The notes under the pieces: model-generated
Told to the model about the DNA's origin: nothing
What the model saw: the letters and a program-made list of their open reading frames with translations, nothing else
The model's database searches: none
DNA from: JADLGL01 sp963732865
Lineage (GTDB): Bacteria > Pseudomonadota > Alphaproteobacteria > Rhizobiales > Kaistiaceae
Reading direction: 5' to 3'
DNA length: 64,000 nt
Assembly (NCBI GenBank): GCA_963732865.1
Contig: CAVTBC010000003.1
Span: 62,001 to 126,000 of the forward strand
Part shown: positions 1-7,985 of the stretch, piece after piece
Numbering within the stretch: position 1 is the stretch's first letter
How the letters are laid out: each line of letters opens with the position of its first letter
Program-made: the position numbers and the translations under genes

Positions 1-459
1 GCCGATCAGATGCGCCGGATATTGGGTGCCGTCGCTGAGGATGATGGTGAAGGAATCGGCGGAGTCGACGACGTGGTTGTTGGTGACGATGTAGCCGTCA
101 GCCGAGATGAAGAAGCCTGACCCGAGGCTCTCGGTCGGGACCGTCTGCGGGCCCTGGAAGAAGCGCTCTTCAGGCGAGCCCTGCGGGATCTGATCGAAGC
201 CGGGAATGCCGGTGCTGACAACACGCTGGCCATGGACCCGGACGGCCACGACTGCCGGCGACACCTGATCCACGACGTCGGCGAAAGTTGGCAGTTGGAC
301 CGGCTGTTGGATGACGACTGGCTGCGCATTGGCGGCCGATGTCTGAGCCAAGCTGGCGGCGGCGATCGAGCCGGCAAGAGCCAGCGCGATCGCCGTTCCA
401 GCAAGCGCCCGCCGCCGGAGGGAGGGACGGCTGGCGGGCGTTGGAGAAATCGAATTCAC
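1..459 (-). CDS. degP: DegP/Do-family periplasmic serine protease, N-terminal part (cut by window edge)
   Basis: Only the first 153 codons are present; the rest lies outside the window. The GTG start at 459 follows a strong AAGGAG ribosome binding site. Residues 14-45 form a signal peptide (arginines, a hydrophobic Ala/Leu core, then AQTSA). The segment GSGFFISADGYIVTNNHV at about 113-130 is the classic start of the HtrA/DegP trypsin-like domain and His129 should be the catalytic histidine; the Asp and Ser of the triad and the PDZ domains are not visible. The family degrades misfolded envelope proteins. It lies 146 bp downstream of ccmH on the same strand, matching the cycHJKL-degP order seen in rhizobia. 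Confidence 0.93.
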   Translation of the reverse strand, partial: MNSISPTPASRPSLRRRALAGTAIALALAGSIAAASLAQTSAANAQPVVIQQPVQLPTFADVVDQVSPAVVAVRVHGQRVVSTGIPGFDQIPQGSPEERFFQGPQTVPTESLGSGFFISADGYIVTNNHVVDSADSFTIILSDGTQYPAHLIG

Positions 460-605
460 AGCAAGTCTCCTTGACGCGAGGAGTCGTTGGTGTCGGCCAG
501 CGCGTTTCTTGCCGTCGACTTGCTGCGGACTATGCCAGCGCCACCTTACGGCTTGCTGGCCTCCGAATTAAATCTCGGTAATCTTTGGCAGTCTCGGCGT
601 GATGG

Positions 606-1082
606 TTAAGCTTGACCGCCCGTATCGCCGAGAATCTTCTGCAAACGCGCCTCTTCCTCCGACGACAACTCCGCCGGAGCGGCGGCCGCGGAACGGCGTT
701 TGATGACGCCGAAGGCAAGGATGCCACCGCCGATCAACAGAACGCCGGGAGCGAGCCAGAGGAAAGCGGTAACCGCATTGAATTGCGGTTTGAGCAGAAT
801 GAATTGTCCGTAGCGCGAGACAAGGAAATCGATGATTTCCCCGTCGGTATCGCCGGCGACAAGGCGCTCGCGCAGCAATATCCTGATCTCCTTCGCAAGG
901 TCGGCGTTGGAGTCGTCGATCGACTGATTCTGGCAGACGAGGCAGCGCAGTTCCGCCGAAAGGGCGCGGGCGCGCGCCTCAAGTGCCGGATCGGCGAGCA
1001 TTTCATCGGGCAGCACCGCGAAGGCAGGCACCGTCACGCCCACCGCCAAGGCCAACAGGACGGCTGAAAGGAGGCGCCGCAT
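606..1082 (-). CDS. ccmH: Cytochrome c maturation protein CcmH/CycL
   Basis: 158 residues. A signal peptide (about 1-22) is followed by the periplasmic thiol-disulfide motif LRCLVCQNQ, with Cys47 and Cys50 being the redox pair that reduces the apocytochrome CXXCH motif. A single C-terminal membrane helix (about residues 104-127) anchors the protein. The length and architecture match CycL of alphaproteobacteria. It starts 3 bp after the ccmF stop and is the last gene of ccmI-ccmE-ccmF-ccmH. Confidence 0.96.
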   Translation of the reverse strand: MRRLLSAVLLALAVGVTVPAFAVLPDEMLADPALEARARALSAELRCLVCQNQSIDDSNADLAKEIRILLRERLVAGDTDGEIIDFLVSRYGQFILLKPQFNAVTAFLWLAPGVLLIGGGILAFGVIKRRSAAAAPAELSSEEEARLQKILGDTGGQA

Positions 1083-1085
1083 GTC

Positions 1086-3068
1086 CTATTCCGCCGGGGC
1101 GACGGCGGCTTGCCGACGGCTGCGACGCGGCGCGCCGACGCGAAGCCGGCGGTCGGACAACGACAGGAGCCCGCCCCCGACCATGACCAGAGCACCGAGC
1201 CAGATCAAAGTGACAAGCGGCTTCCAGAGGATATCGACGGTGAGCGTGCCGTTATCGTTGATGTTGCCGGGGGAAATGTAGAGCTGAGACAATCCGACGG
1301 TGTGGATGGCAACTTCGGTGGTGGTGGCCTCGCGCGTTGCATAGAAGCGCTTTTCCGCCAGCATCGTCGTCAGGGTCTCGCCGCGATGGACGACATCGAA
1401 CTGGAATTGCTGTGCGGTGTAGTCGCCGCCGTCATTGCGCGCGGTGCCGCTCAGCGTCACGTCGTAGCCCGCGAGCGTCGCGGTATCGCCGACATGCATG
1501 TCGAGAATATTCTCGCCCGACCAGGTGCTGGCGACGACGAGGCCGAGCACGGTCACGCCGAGGCCGAAATGCGCCACAGTCATCCCCATCGCCGAGCGCG
1601 GCAGACCGATGAGGCGGCGGAATGATAGCGCCAGCGAAACGCGCCCAAGCTGAATGCGCCCGGTAAGCTCCGACAGCGCGCCGAACAGCAGCCAGACCGC
1701 CAGGCCGACGCCAAGGGCGGCCAGAATCTGCGTGAAGCCGGCGATGACACCGACCAGAACCACTGCCAGAAGGGCAAAGCCGAAGGCGGCCATGAGCCGC
1801 TGCGCGGCGGCGTAGAGGTCGCCGCGCTTCCACGCCAGCATCGGACCAAACGGCACCGCCATCAGCAGCGGGACAATCAGCGGCACGAAGGTGACGTTGA
1901 AGAACGGAGGGCCGACCGAAATGGTGTTGCCGGTCAGCGCCTCAATGACAATCGGGTAAAGCGTGCCGACGAGCACGGTAGCGCAGCCCGCAGTCAGGAA
2001 GAGGTTGTTGTAGACGAGCGCCCCTTCCCGGCTGATCGGCGCGAACATGCCGCCCTTGGTCAGCGTCTGGGCGCGGAAGGCGAAGAGCGCCAGTGCGCCG
2101 CCGATGAACGTGGCGAGGATGCCGAGGATGAAAAGCCCGCGCGCCGGCGACGATGCAAAGGCGTGAACCGAGGTGAGGACGCCGGAGCGCACCAGGAAGG
2201 TGCCGAGCAGGGAGAGGCTGAAGGCCAGAATGGCGAGCAGCACGGTCCAGATCTTCAGCGCGTCCCGCTTCTCCATCACCGCGGCGGAGTGGAGCAGGGC
2301 CGTGGCCGCGAGCCACGGCATGAACGACGCGTTCTCGACCGGATCCCACATCCACCAGCCGCCCCAGCCAAGCTCGTAATAGGCCCAGTAAGAGCCCATC
2401 GCGATGCCCGCGGTGAGGAACATCCAGGCCGCCAGCGTCCACGGACGGACCCACCGGGCCCAGGCAGCTTCAATGTTGCCCTCGATCAGGGCGGCGACGG
2501 CGAAGGAGAAGGCGATCGAACAGCCGACATAGCCGAGATAGAGCAGCGGCGGATGGATGGCGAGGCCGATATCCTCGAGCACGGGGGTCAGGCCGTTGCC
2601 CTCGAGCGGCGGAAAAGCCACGCGTTCGAACGGGTTCGAGGTGACCAGGATGAAGATGAGGAAGACGACGCTGATCCAAGCCTGAACGGACAGGACGTTG
2701 GCCCGAAGCCGGTCGGGCAGATTGTTGCTGAAGACGGCGACCGCCGCACCGAAGAGCGACAGGATGAAGACCCACAGAAGCATCGAGCCTTCGTGGTTGC
2801 TCCAAACGCCGGTGATCTTGAAGAGCAGTGGCTTCTGCGTGTTCGAGTTCTGGATGACGTTGAGCAACGAGAAATCGGACGTGATGTAGGCATGCATCAA
2901 CGCGCCGAAAGCGAGGCCGATGAGGAGGAACTGAGTGACCGCCGCCGGGCGGGCCACGGCCATCAGCCGGCTGTCGCCGGTGCGCGTTCCCCAAATCGGC
3001 ACAATGCTCTGAACGGCGGCTATGACCGCCGCGAGGATCAGGGAGAAATGGCCGATCTCTGCGATCAT
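1086..3068 (-). CDS. ccmF: Heme lyase subunit CcmF/CycK
   Basis: 660 residues with many membrane helices, covering the whole family length. It carries the tryptophan-rich WWD signature WGGWWMWDPVENASF around residues 236-249, which handles heme on the periplasmic side, and the conserved IHPPLLYLGY segment near 171-180. CcmF receives heme from CcmE and, with CcmH and CcmI, attaches it to apocytochrome c. The reading frame is open to 3104, but the ATG at 3068 overlaps the ccmE stop as ATGA and starts the conserved MIAEIGHF N-terminus, so it is preferred. Confidence 0.97.
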   Translation of the reverse strand: MIAEIGHFSLILAAVIAAVQSIVPIWGTRTGDSRLMAVARPAAVTQFLLIGLAFGALMHAYITSDFSLLNVIQNSNTQKPLLFKITGVWSNHEGSMLLWVFILSLFGAAVAVFSNNLPDRLRANVLSVQAWISVVFLIFILVTSNPFERVAFPPLEGNGLTPVLEDIGLAIHPPLLYLGYVGCSIAFSFAVAALIEGNIEAAWARWVRPWTLAAWMFLTAGIAMGSYWAYYELGWGGWWMWDPVENASFMPWLAATALLHSAAVMEKRDALKIWTVLLAILAFSLSLLGTFLVRSGVLTSVHAFASSPARGLFILGILATFIGGALALFAFRAQTLTKGGMFAPISREGALVYNNLFLTAGCATVLVGTLYPIVIEALTGNTISVGPPFFNVTFVPLIVPLLMAVPFGPMLAWKRGDLYAAAQRLMAAFGFALLAVVLVGVIAGFTQILAALGVGLAVWLLFGALSELTGRIQLGRVSLALSFRRLIGLPRSAMGMTVAHFGLGVTVLGLVVASTWSGENILDMHVGDTATLAGYDVTLSGTARNDGGDYTAQQFQFDVVHRGETLTTMLAEKRFYATREATTTEVAIHTVGLSQLYISPGNINDNGTLTVDILWKPLVTLIWLGALVMVGGGLLSLSDRRLRVGAPRRSRRQAAVAPAE

Positions 3069-3556
3069 GGGGCTGTGTTTGTTGCTGGATCGTCGCCATG
3101 CCACTCGCCCTGATCCTTCAGGGCCTGGACGACTTCGGGCGGCATGTAATTGGCATCATGTTTGGCGAGGACAGTGTCGGCCTGGAAGACACCATCAGGG
3201 CCGAGAGTGCCTTCGGTTATCACGCCCTGCCCTTCGCGGAAGAGATCCGGCAGAATGCCGTGATAGACGACGGGCACCATCTGGGCGTTGTCGGTGACGG
3301 CGAATTGATAGACACCATCGCCGATCGTCTCATAGGTGCCGGCCGCGACGAGGCCGCCGAGACGAATGCGCTGCTCCGGCGACGGCCGATTGGCAAGGAT
3401 GTCGGACGGCGAATTGAAGAACACGATGTGGCTGGAGAGGGCGATCAGCACCAAGGCCACGGCAGCGACGAGCACGGCCCCGGCCGCCGCGATGATCAAG
3501 ATCCGCCGCTGCTTCCGCCCCGAGCGGCGCATGCCCATTGTCTGCGTGATCGTCAT
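3065..3556 (-). CDS. ccmE: Heme chaperone CcmE/CycJ
   Basis: 163 residues: a basic cytoplasmic start, one membrane anchor (about 18-41), then a periplasmic OB-fold domain. The motif LAKHDANYMPPEV contains the invariant His133 that binds heme covalently and Tyr137 that is a heme ligand in characterized homologues. It delivers heme to CcmF. The ATG at 3556 overlaps the ccmI stop by 4 bp and its own stop overlaps the ccmF start by 4 bp, showing translational coupling. Confidence 0.97.
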   Translation of the reverse strand: MTITQTMGMRRSGRKQRRILIIAAAGAVLVAAVALVLIALSSHIVFFNSPSDILANRPSPEQRIRLGGLVAAGTYETIGDGVYQFAVTDNAQMVPVVYHGILPDLFREGQGVITEGTLGPDGVFQADTVLAKHDANYMPPEVVQALKDQGEWHGDDPATNTAP

Positions 3557-4731
3557 TCGGCATCCCCTAGCGGCGCTGCTGCCTCTTCAATAGCCGCGAG
3601 CGCCTCAGCGTTCCCAGTAAAGACGTCGCGAGCCGTCATTAAGGCAGCCCGCGCATCGTCCGTTCTTCCGAGCACAATATACGACCTGATCAGCTGTGCC
3701 CAACCATCCGCGTTATTCGGATCGGCCGCCAATTGCGTGGCCAATCCATCAACCATCTGGTTGATCATCGCCATCTGTTCCGGCGTGAAATCGGCAGTGT
3801 TGGGCGCCCCGGCCGAAGCCGCGGCCGGCGCAGAAGCCGGCGCGGAAGCGGGCGGAGGCGGCGCCTCGGCGCCAAGCTCGGCCAGCGCTTCGCGGGCGAA
3901 ATCGGCCCAGTCGGCGCCACCGGCCGGCTCGTCCTGGAGCAGGTCGAGATAGGCCGCCACGGCTGCGTCATTTTCGCCCCGGGCCTGCATGCCGACTGCA
4001 AGATAGAGGCGGGCCACCGGATTCGTCGGATCGACGGCCAGGACCCGATTGAACATGTCGTCGGCGGCAGGCGTTCCCGGACCGACGCCCACCAACAGAT
4101 TCTGGCCGATCATCATGGCCAGCGTCGCCGATGGATCAACGTCAGCGCCAGCGATGTCGATCAGATGGGTGTAGGTATTGTAGGCGTCATCAAGCCGTTG
4201 AGCGGCCAGGTAGATGAGCACCGCCGCCTGCAGGATTCGCGCGTCGTCTGGGGTTTTGGCGACGGCGACGTCGACGATTCCCTGCAGCGCCGATAACGAA
4301 TCCCGTGTCTGCGCCAATTGCAGGCGGGCGAACAGATCATCATCATGCGGGTTGGTCAGACGAACGGCGAAGGGCTGGTCTTTGTCGTCAGGTGAGCCGA
4401 GGGCGAAATAGGCGCCCAGACAAGCAACCGGGATGAAGACGACAACCGCCCAGACGATAATCCGGCGGCGACGCGGCGGTTCGGAACGGCTGGGTTCCGG
4501 CGCTTCGCCGGCCTGCAGCAACCGGCGGCCGATCTCGGCTCGCGCAGCCTTGGCCTCGCTCTCGGGCAGAACGCCGCGATCGACATCCCGCTCAATTTCA
4601 TCGAGCTGGTCGCGATAGATCGCAATTTCCGTTTGGTGGGCACCGCGCGGCGTATGCGCGCGGAACAGCGGTGCCAGAAGCGCCGCCGTCGCAGCCGCGG
4701 TGAGCGCCGCTATCGCAATCCAGAAAACCAT
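3553..4731 (-). CDS. ccmI: Cytochrome c biogenesis protein CcmI/CycH
   Basis: 392 residues from the ATG at 4731, which follows GGAAGAG; the frame is open further upstream to 4944 but that extension is low-complexity arginine-rich and overlaps the upstream kinase gene. The protein has two membrane helices (about 2-20 and 102-122) with a short CcmI-type domain between them (IYRDQLDEIERD, EAKAARAEIGRRLL), then a periplasmic TPR domain that in the family chaperones apocytochrome c. An Ala/Pro-rich linker separates TPR units near residues 285-305. First gene of the maturation operon. Confidence 0.93.
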   Translation of the reverse strand: MVFWIAIAALTAAATAALLAPLFRAHTPRGAHQTEIAIYRDQLDEIERDVDRGVLPESEAKAARAEIGRRLLQAGEAPEPSRSEPPRRRRIIVWAVVVFIPVACLGAYFALGSPDDKDQPFAVRLTNPHDDDLFARLQLAQTRDSLSALQGIVDVAVAKTPDDARILQAAVLIYLAAQRLDDAYNTYTHLIDIAGADVDPSATLAMMIGQNLLVGVGPGTPAADDMFNRVLAVDPTNPVARLYLAVGMQARGENDAAVAAYLDLLQDEPAGGADWADFAREALAELGAEAPPPPASAPASAPAAASAGAPNTADFTPEQMAMINQMVDGLATQLAADPNNADGWAQLIRSYIVLGRTDDARAALMTARDVFTGNAEALAAIEEAAAPLGDAE

Positions 4732-4852
4732 ACTCTTCCGCGGTTCATCGCGTGCCCGGGCGCTTGTATCGGCTGCCAGCACCCGTGGCAACTTGGGCGG
4801 CGCCATGTTGCGCGGTACGGCTCCCAGCGCAATGCGACAGGTCGCCGGGCGC

Positions 4853-6211
4853 TCACGCCGCAGGCAGTTTGATTTCCGCCCGCAGGCCGCCGGACGGCGC
4901 AGCATCGAGGCGGAAACTGCCGCGATACATGCCGACGAGATCAACGACGATGGAAAGGCCGAGGCCGGAGCCGGGCTTGCTTTCGTCGAGGCGCTGGCCG
5001 CGTTTCATCGCCTGCTGGCGCTGTGCCGCCGAAAGGCCCGGTCCGTCGTCATCGATATCGACGATGAGTTGGCCGACGGAATCACCGACCGGCGGTTCCT
5101 GCGCTATCGTGACCAGCACCGATGATTTGGCCCATTTGCAGGCGTTGTCGGCGAGGTTGCCGACGATCTCCTCGAAATCCTGCTGCTCACCGCGGAAACA
5201 GGCGTCGGTCTCGATCTTCACCGTCACCGTGATGCCCTTGTCGCCATAGATGCGGTTCATCGCCCGGGCGAGACGGGCGACGGTGGGCTCGACCCGGGTG
5301 AAGGCGCCGATGACCTCCGACCGGGCGGCGATGCGGGCGCGGTCGAGATAGTGCGTGATCTGCTGGCGCATGATCTCGGCCTGCTCGCAGACCTTGTCGG
5401 CAAGCGGGCTCTTGTTGGCCCGCACTTCGTTGGTGATGACGCTGAGCGGCGTCTTCAGCGCATGGGCGAGGTTGCCGACCTGCGTCCGCGCCCGCTCGAT
5501 CACCTGCTGGTTGGACTCCAGCAGCGCGTTGAGTTCACGCGCAAGGGGCGCGATCTCGGCGGGATAGGCGCCGCTGAGACGAGCTTCCTTGCCGCTGCGT
5601 AGCGCCGCCAGGCCCTCGCGGACGCGATCGAGCGGCCGCAGGCCCCAGCGGATAAGCAGGAAGGTTGAGAGAATCAGCGCCAGGCCGAACACCAACAAAG
5701 TCAGGATGACGCTGGTGCGGAAGGTGGCGATTTCGGCCCGCAAGGCCGTGGCGTTACCGGAGACGATAATGTCGTAGGTCGCCTGCCCATTGATCACGGT
5801 AGTGCTCTCGATGGCGCGGACCGTCTCGCCGCCGGGGCCGGTCGTGGTGAAACGAATGAAGCCCTGATCGTCGCGCGCCGGGGCATCGCCGGGGATTTGC
5901 AGCGTGTCAAAGAGAAGCGACTGCGATTTGAGGACGGGCTGGCCGTTGCTGGTGATCTGCCAGTACCAGCCGGAATAGACGCTGCCGAAGAGCGGCTCGC
6001 TGAGATTGTCGATGGCCGTTATCTGGCCCGGCCATTGCTGCGTGATCTCGCCGATTATGGCGTTGAGATAGTTGTCGAGATTCTCATCGAAGGTGCGCTC
6101 GACCGTGCGCTGGTAGAGCGAAGTGAGGATGACGCCGGCCGCAAAGATGGCGACGGTCGTCCACAGCGCGGCGCTGAGAATAAGACGAAAGGAAAGCGAG
6201 TTAAGCCGCAT
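4853..6211 (-). CDS. feuQ: Two-component sensor histidine kinase (FeuQ-like)
   Basis: 452 residues. Helix 1 at about 9-33, a periplasmic sensor region 34-165, helix 2 at about 167-188, then HAMP, and a phosphoacceptor box NLAHALKTPLSVI with His250. ATPase boxes are complete: Asn356 in DNACKW, DDDGPGL at 387-393 and GSGLGL at 414-419. It overlaps the response regulator gene by 11 bp. In Rhizobium leguminosarum feuPQ is linked to cycHJKL, and in Sinorhizobium meliloti FeuQ is an envelope/osmotic sensor; the same linkage here makes feuQ the best guess. The symbol rests on synteny plus family type, not on a sequence search. Confidence 0.8.
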   Translation of the reverse strand: MRLNSLSFRLILSAALWTTVAIFAAGVILTSLYQRTVERTFDENLDNYLNAIIGEITQQWPGQITAIDNLSEPLFGSVYSGWYWQITSNGQPVLKSQSLLFDTLQIPGDAPARDDQGFIRFTTTGPGGETVRAIESTTVINGQATYDIIVSGNATALRAEIATFRTSVILTLLVFGLALILSTFLLIRWGLRPLDRVREGLAALRSGKEARLSGAYPAEIAPLARELNALLESNQQVIERARTQVGNLAHALKTPLSVITNEVRANKSPLADKVCEQAEIMRQQITHYLDRARIAARSEVIGAFTRVEPTVARLARAMNRIYGDKGITVTVKIETDACFRGEQQDFEEIVGNLADNACKWAKSSVLVTIAQEPPVGDSVGQLIVDIDDDGPGLSAAQRQQAMKRGQRLDESKPGSGLGLSIVVDLVGMYRGSFRLDAAPSGGLRAEIKLPAA

Positions 6212-6872
6212 CGGGCGGCGTGACGATCCGGTAGCCGAGGCCTCTGACGGTTTCGATCAACTCACCGGAAACCTTCTTGCGCAACCGGCCGACGAAGACT
6301 TCGATCGTATTGGAATCGCGGTCGAAATCCTGGTCGTAAAGATGCTCCGTCAGCTCGGTACGCGACACAACCCGGTCACGATGATGCATGAGATATTCAA
6401 GCACCTTGAATTCATGCGAGGTCAGCTTGATCGGATTGCCGTCAACCGAGACCCGGCCCGAACGGCTGTCGAGACGGACCGGACCGCATTCGATCTCGTT
6501 GGTCGCGTGCCCGGCGGAACGCCGGACCAGCGCCCGGATGCGGGCGAGCACCTCCTCGATATGGAACGGCTTGGCGACATAGTCGTCGGCGCCGGCATCG
6601 ATGCCCTGCACCTTGTCGCTCCAGCGGTCACGCGCGGTGAGGATCAGCACCGGCATCACCCGCCCGTCGCGGCGCCATTGCTCAAGCACGGAAATGCCGT
6701 CCATCTGTGGCAGGCCGATATCGAGGACCACGGCATCATAGGGCTCGGTGTCGCCGAGGAAATGCCCCTCCTCGCCATCCGTGGCGGTATCGACCGCATA
6801 GCCGGCGTCTTTCAACGCCGCAGCCATTTGGCGATTCAGATCTGGATCGTCCTCGACAACCAGAATGCGCAT
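6201..6872 (-). CDS. feuP: OmpR-family response regulator (FeuP-like)
   Basis: 223 residues: an N-terminal receiver domain with the acidic pair EDD near 7-9, phosphoacceptor Asp51 in VLDIGLP and the conserved Lys about residue 101 (AKPF), then a C-terminal winged helix DNA-binding domain (DSNTIEVFVGRLRKK). The ATG at 6872 begins the canonical MRILVVEDD; the open frame reaches 6998 but the extension has no family features. It is followed with 11 bp overlap by its kinase and lies upstream of ccmI, as feuPQ does in rhizobia. Likely role: regulation of envelope, osmotic or iron-related genes. Confidence 0.83.
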   Translation of the reverse strand: MRILVVEDDPDLNRQMAAALKDAGYAVDTATDGEEGHFLGDTEPYDAVVLDIGLPQMDGISVLEQWRRDGRVMPVLILTARDRWSDKVQGIDAGADDYVAKPFHIEEVLARIRALVRRSAGHATNEIECGPVRLDSRSGRVSVDGNPIKLTSHEFKVLEYLMHHRDRVVSRTELTEHLYDQDFDRDSNTIEVFVGRLRKKVSGELIETVRGLGYRIVTPPDAA

Positions 6873-6913
6873 CCGGCCCCAGGCTCCGTCGGCGATCTCG
6901 CCGGAATGCAGGC

Positions 6914-7300
6914 TCATGGCGCCGCTACATCGGCACCGGTCAATGCATCTACCACTCGCCGGACCGGCCCGCCACCTGTGTTTACCCAGATTTGCCACAC
7001 ATAGCGGCCATTATAGAGAGCCAGACATGGCTGGTTGTTGGCCACCAGTTGGGCGACGCCCAAACCGATGCGGCCAAGCACCGTCAGCAGAGTGATAGCG
7101 GGGTTCTGCGCGATGGCGGCGGCGCCCTGCACCGGGCCAAGGCAGGCGAGACCATTCTGCGCAACGGCGGTCGGCGCGCCGTTGGCCGGGACGATCTGTG
7201 TCAACAGCGGACCGGCCACGAACTGCGCGTCCGCGGCTGGGGCGCGCAAGGCTACGAGCACGCCGATGATAGCGAAGATGGCGAGGGGCTTCTTGAACAT
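6914..7300 (-). CDS. Small exported protein preceding the FeuPQ-like system
   Basis: 128 residues with a clear signal peptide (MFKKP, a hydrophobic core, cleavage near ADAQF at about 25) and a mature domain with two cysteines (about 56 and 90) that could form a disulfide. It starts the operon and ends 41 bp before the response regulator gene. I do not recognise a named domain. In S. meliloti a small periplasmic protein, FeuN, is encoded just upstream of feuP and restrains FeuQ; this gene has the same position and export signal, so a FeuN-like role is a reasonable hypothesis. Confidence 0.7.
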   Translation of the reverse strand: MFKKPLAIFAIIGVLVALRAPAADAQFVAGPLLTQIVPANGAPTAVAQNGLACLGPVQGAAAIAQNPAITLLTVLGRIGLGVAQLVANNQPCLALYNGRYVWQIWVNTGGGPVRRVVDALTGADVAAP

Positions 7301-7388
7301 GCCGCCTGGATAGCCGGATTAACCTGAATGCGGTCTGAATATGGCCTTCAGCTTGGTTGCGCGGCCTTTAACCCGTTGGCCGAACGGT

Positions 7389-7928
7389 TCAATCGGCGGG
7401 GTCAAAGGACTGAGCCGCATCCGCCTCGGCGCCACGATCGGTCAGCGGCCAATCGACGATGTAGTCCTCCCACTCGAAGAACGGGAGTCCCCGCTCGCTG
7501 ACCGTCCGGCCGCGGACAGAAACACCAGCCTGATGCACGGTTTCGGCGCTGCCGGAGACCAGCGGGTGCCACCAATAGAGATCGTGCCCTTCGGCGACGA
7601 GGCGATAGGCACAGGTGGGCGGCAGCCATGAGAGTGTCCGCACGTTCTCCGGAGTCAGTTGAATGCAGTCCGGTACGTGCTTGGAACGATGTTCATAATC
7701 GCTGCAACGGCATGCGGTTTGGTCGAGCATGCGGCAGGCGATCGAGGTCCAGGCGATATCGCCGGTGTCTTCATCCTCGAGCTTGTTGAGGCAGCAGCGG
7801 GCGCAGCCGTCGCACAGCGATTCCCATTGCGCCTGTGACATCTCCTCCAGGGATAAGCGCCGCCAGAACGGGACCTCGCCCGCCGCATTCACCAAATCAG
7901 GACCAGCGCTTTCCGCGTCCCTTGCCAA
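7389..7928 (-). CDS. UPF0260 (YcgN/YkgJ-type) cysteine cluster protein
   Basis: 179 residues, the usual length for UPF0260. The cysteine pattern LCDGCARCCLNKLED, then ACRMLD, CRCSDYE and PDCIQL, matches the CxxCxxCC putative metal or Fe-S cluster of the family; the C-terminal WEDYIVDWP is also typical. The molecular function is unknown. The start is TTG at 7928, placed 6 bp after AAGGAG; an ATG two bases behind that site is in another frame and opens only a short ORF. It diverges from the penicillin-binding protein gene with 57 bp between starts. Confidence 0.88.
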   Translation of the reverse strand: MARDAESAGPDLVNAAGEVPFWRRLSLEEMSQAQWESLCDGCARCCLNKLEDEDTGDIAWTSIACRMLDQTACRCSDYEHRSKHVPDCIQLTPENVRTLSWLPPTCAYRLVAEGHDLYWWHPLVSGSAETVHQAGVSVRGRTVSERGLPFFEWEDYIVDWPLTDRGAEADAAQSFDPAD

Positions 7929-7985
7929 CGCATTCTCCTTGCAGCACTACTAGCCAGCGGCTCCGAACCGGCGTGAGCTATCCCC

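Noticed and set aside
7921..7937. ATG two bases after the AAGGAG site ahead of the UPF0260 gene
   Set aside because: It is in another frame, too close to the site, and opens only a short ORF; the TTG four bases on gives the conserved protein.
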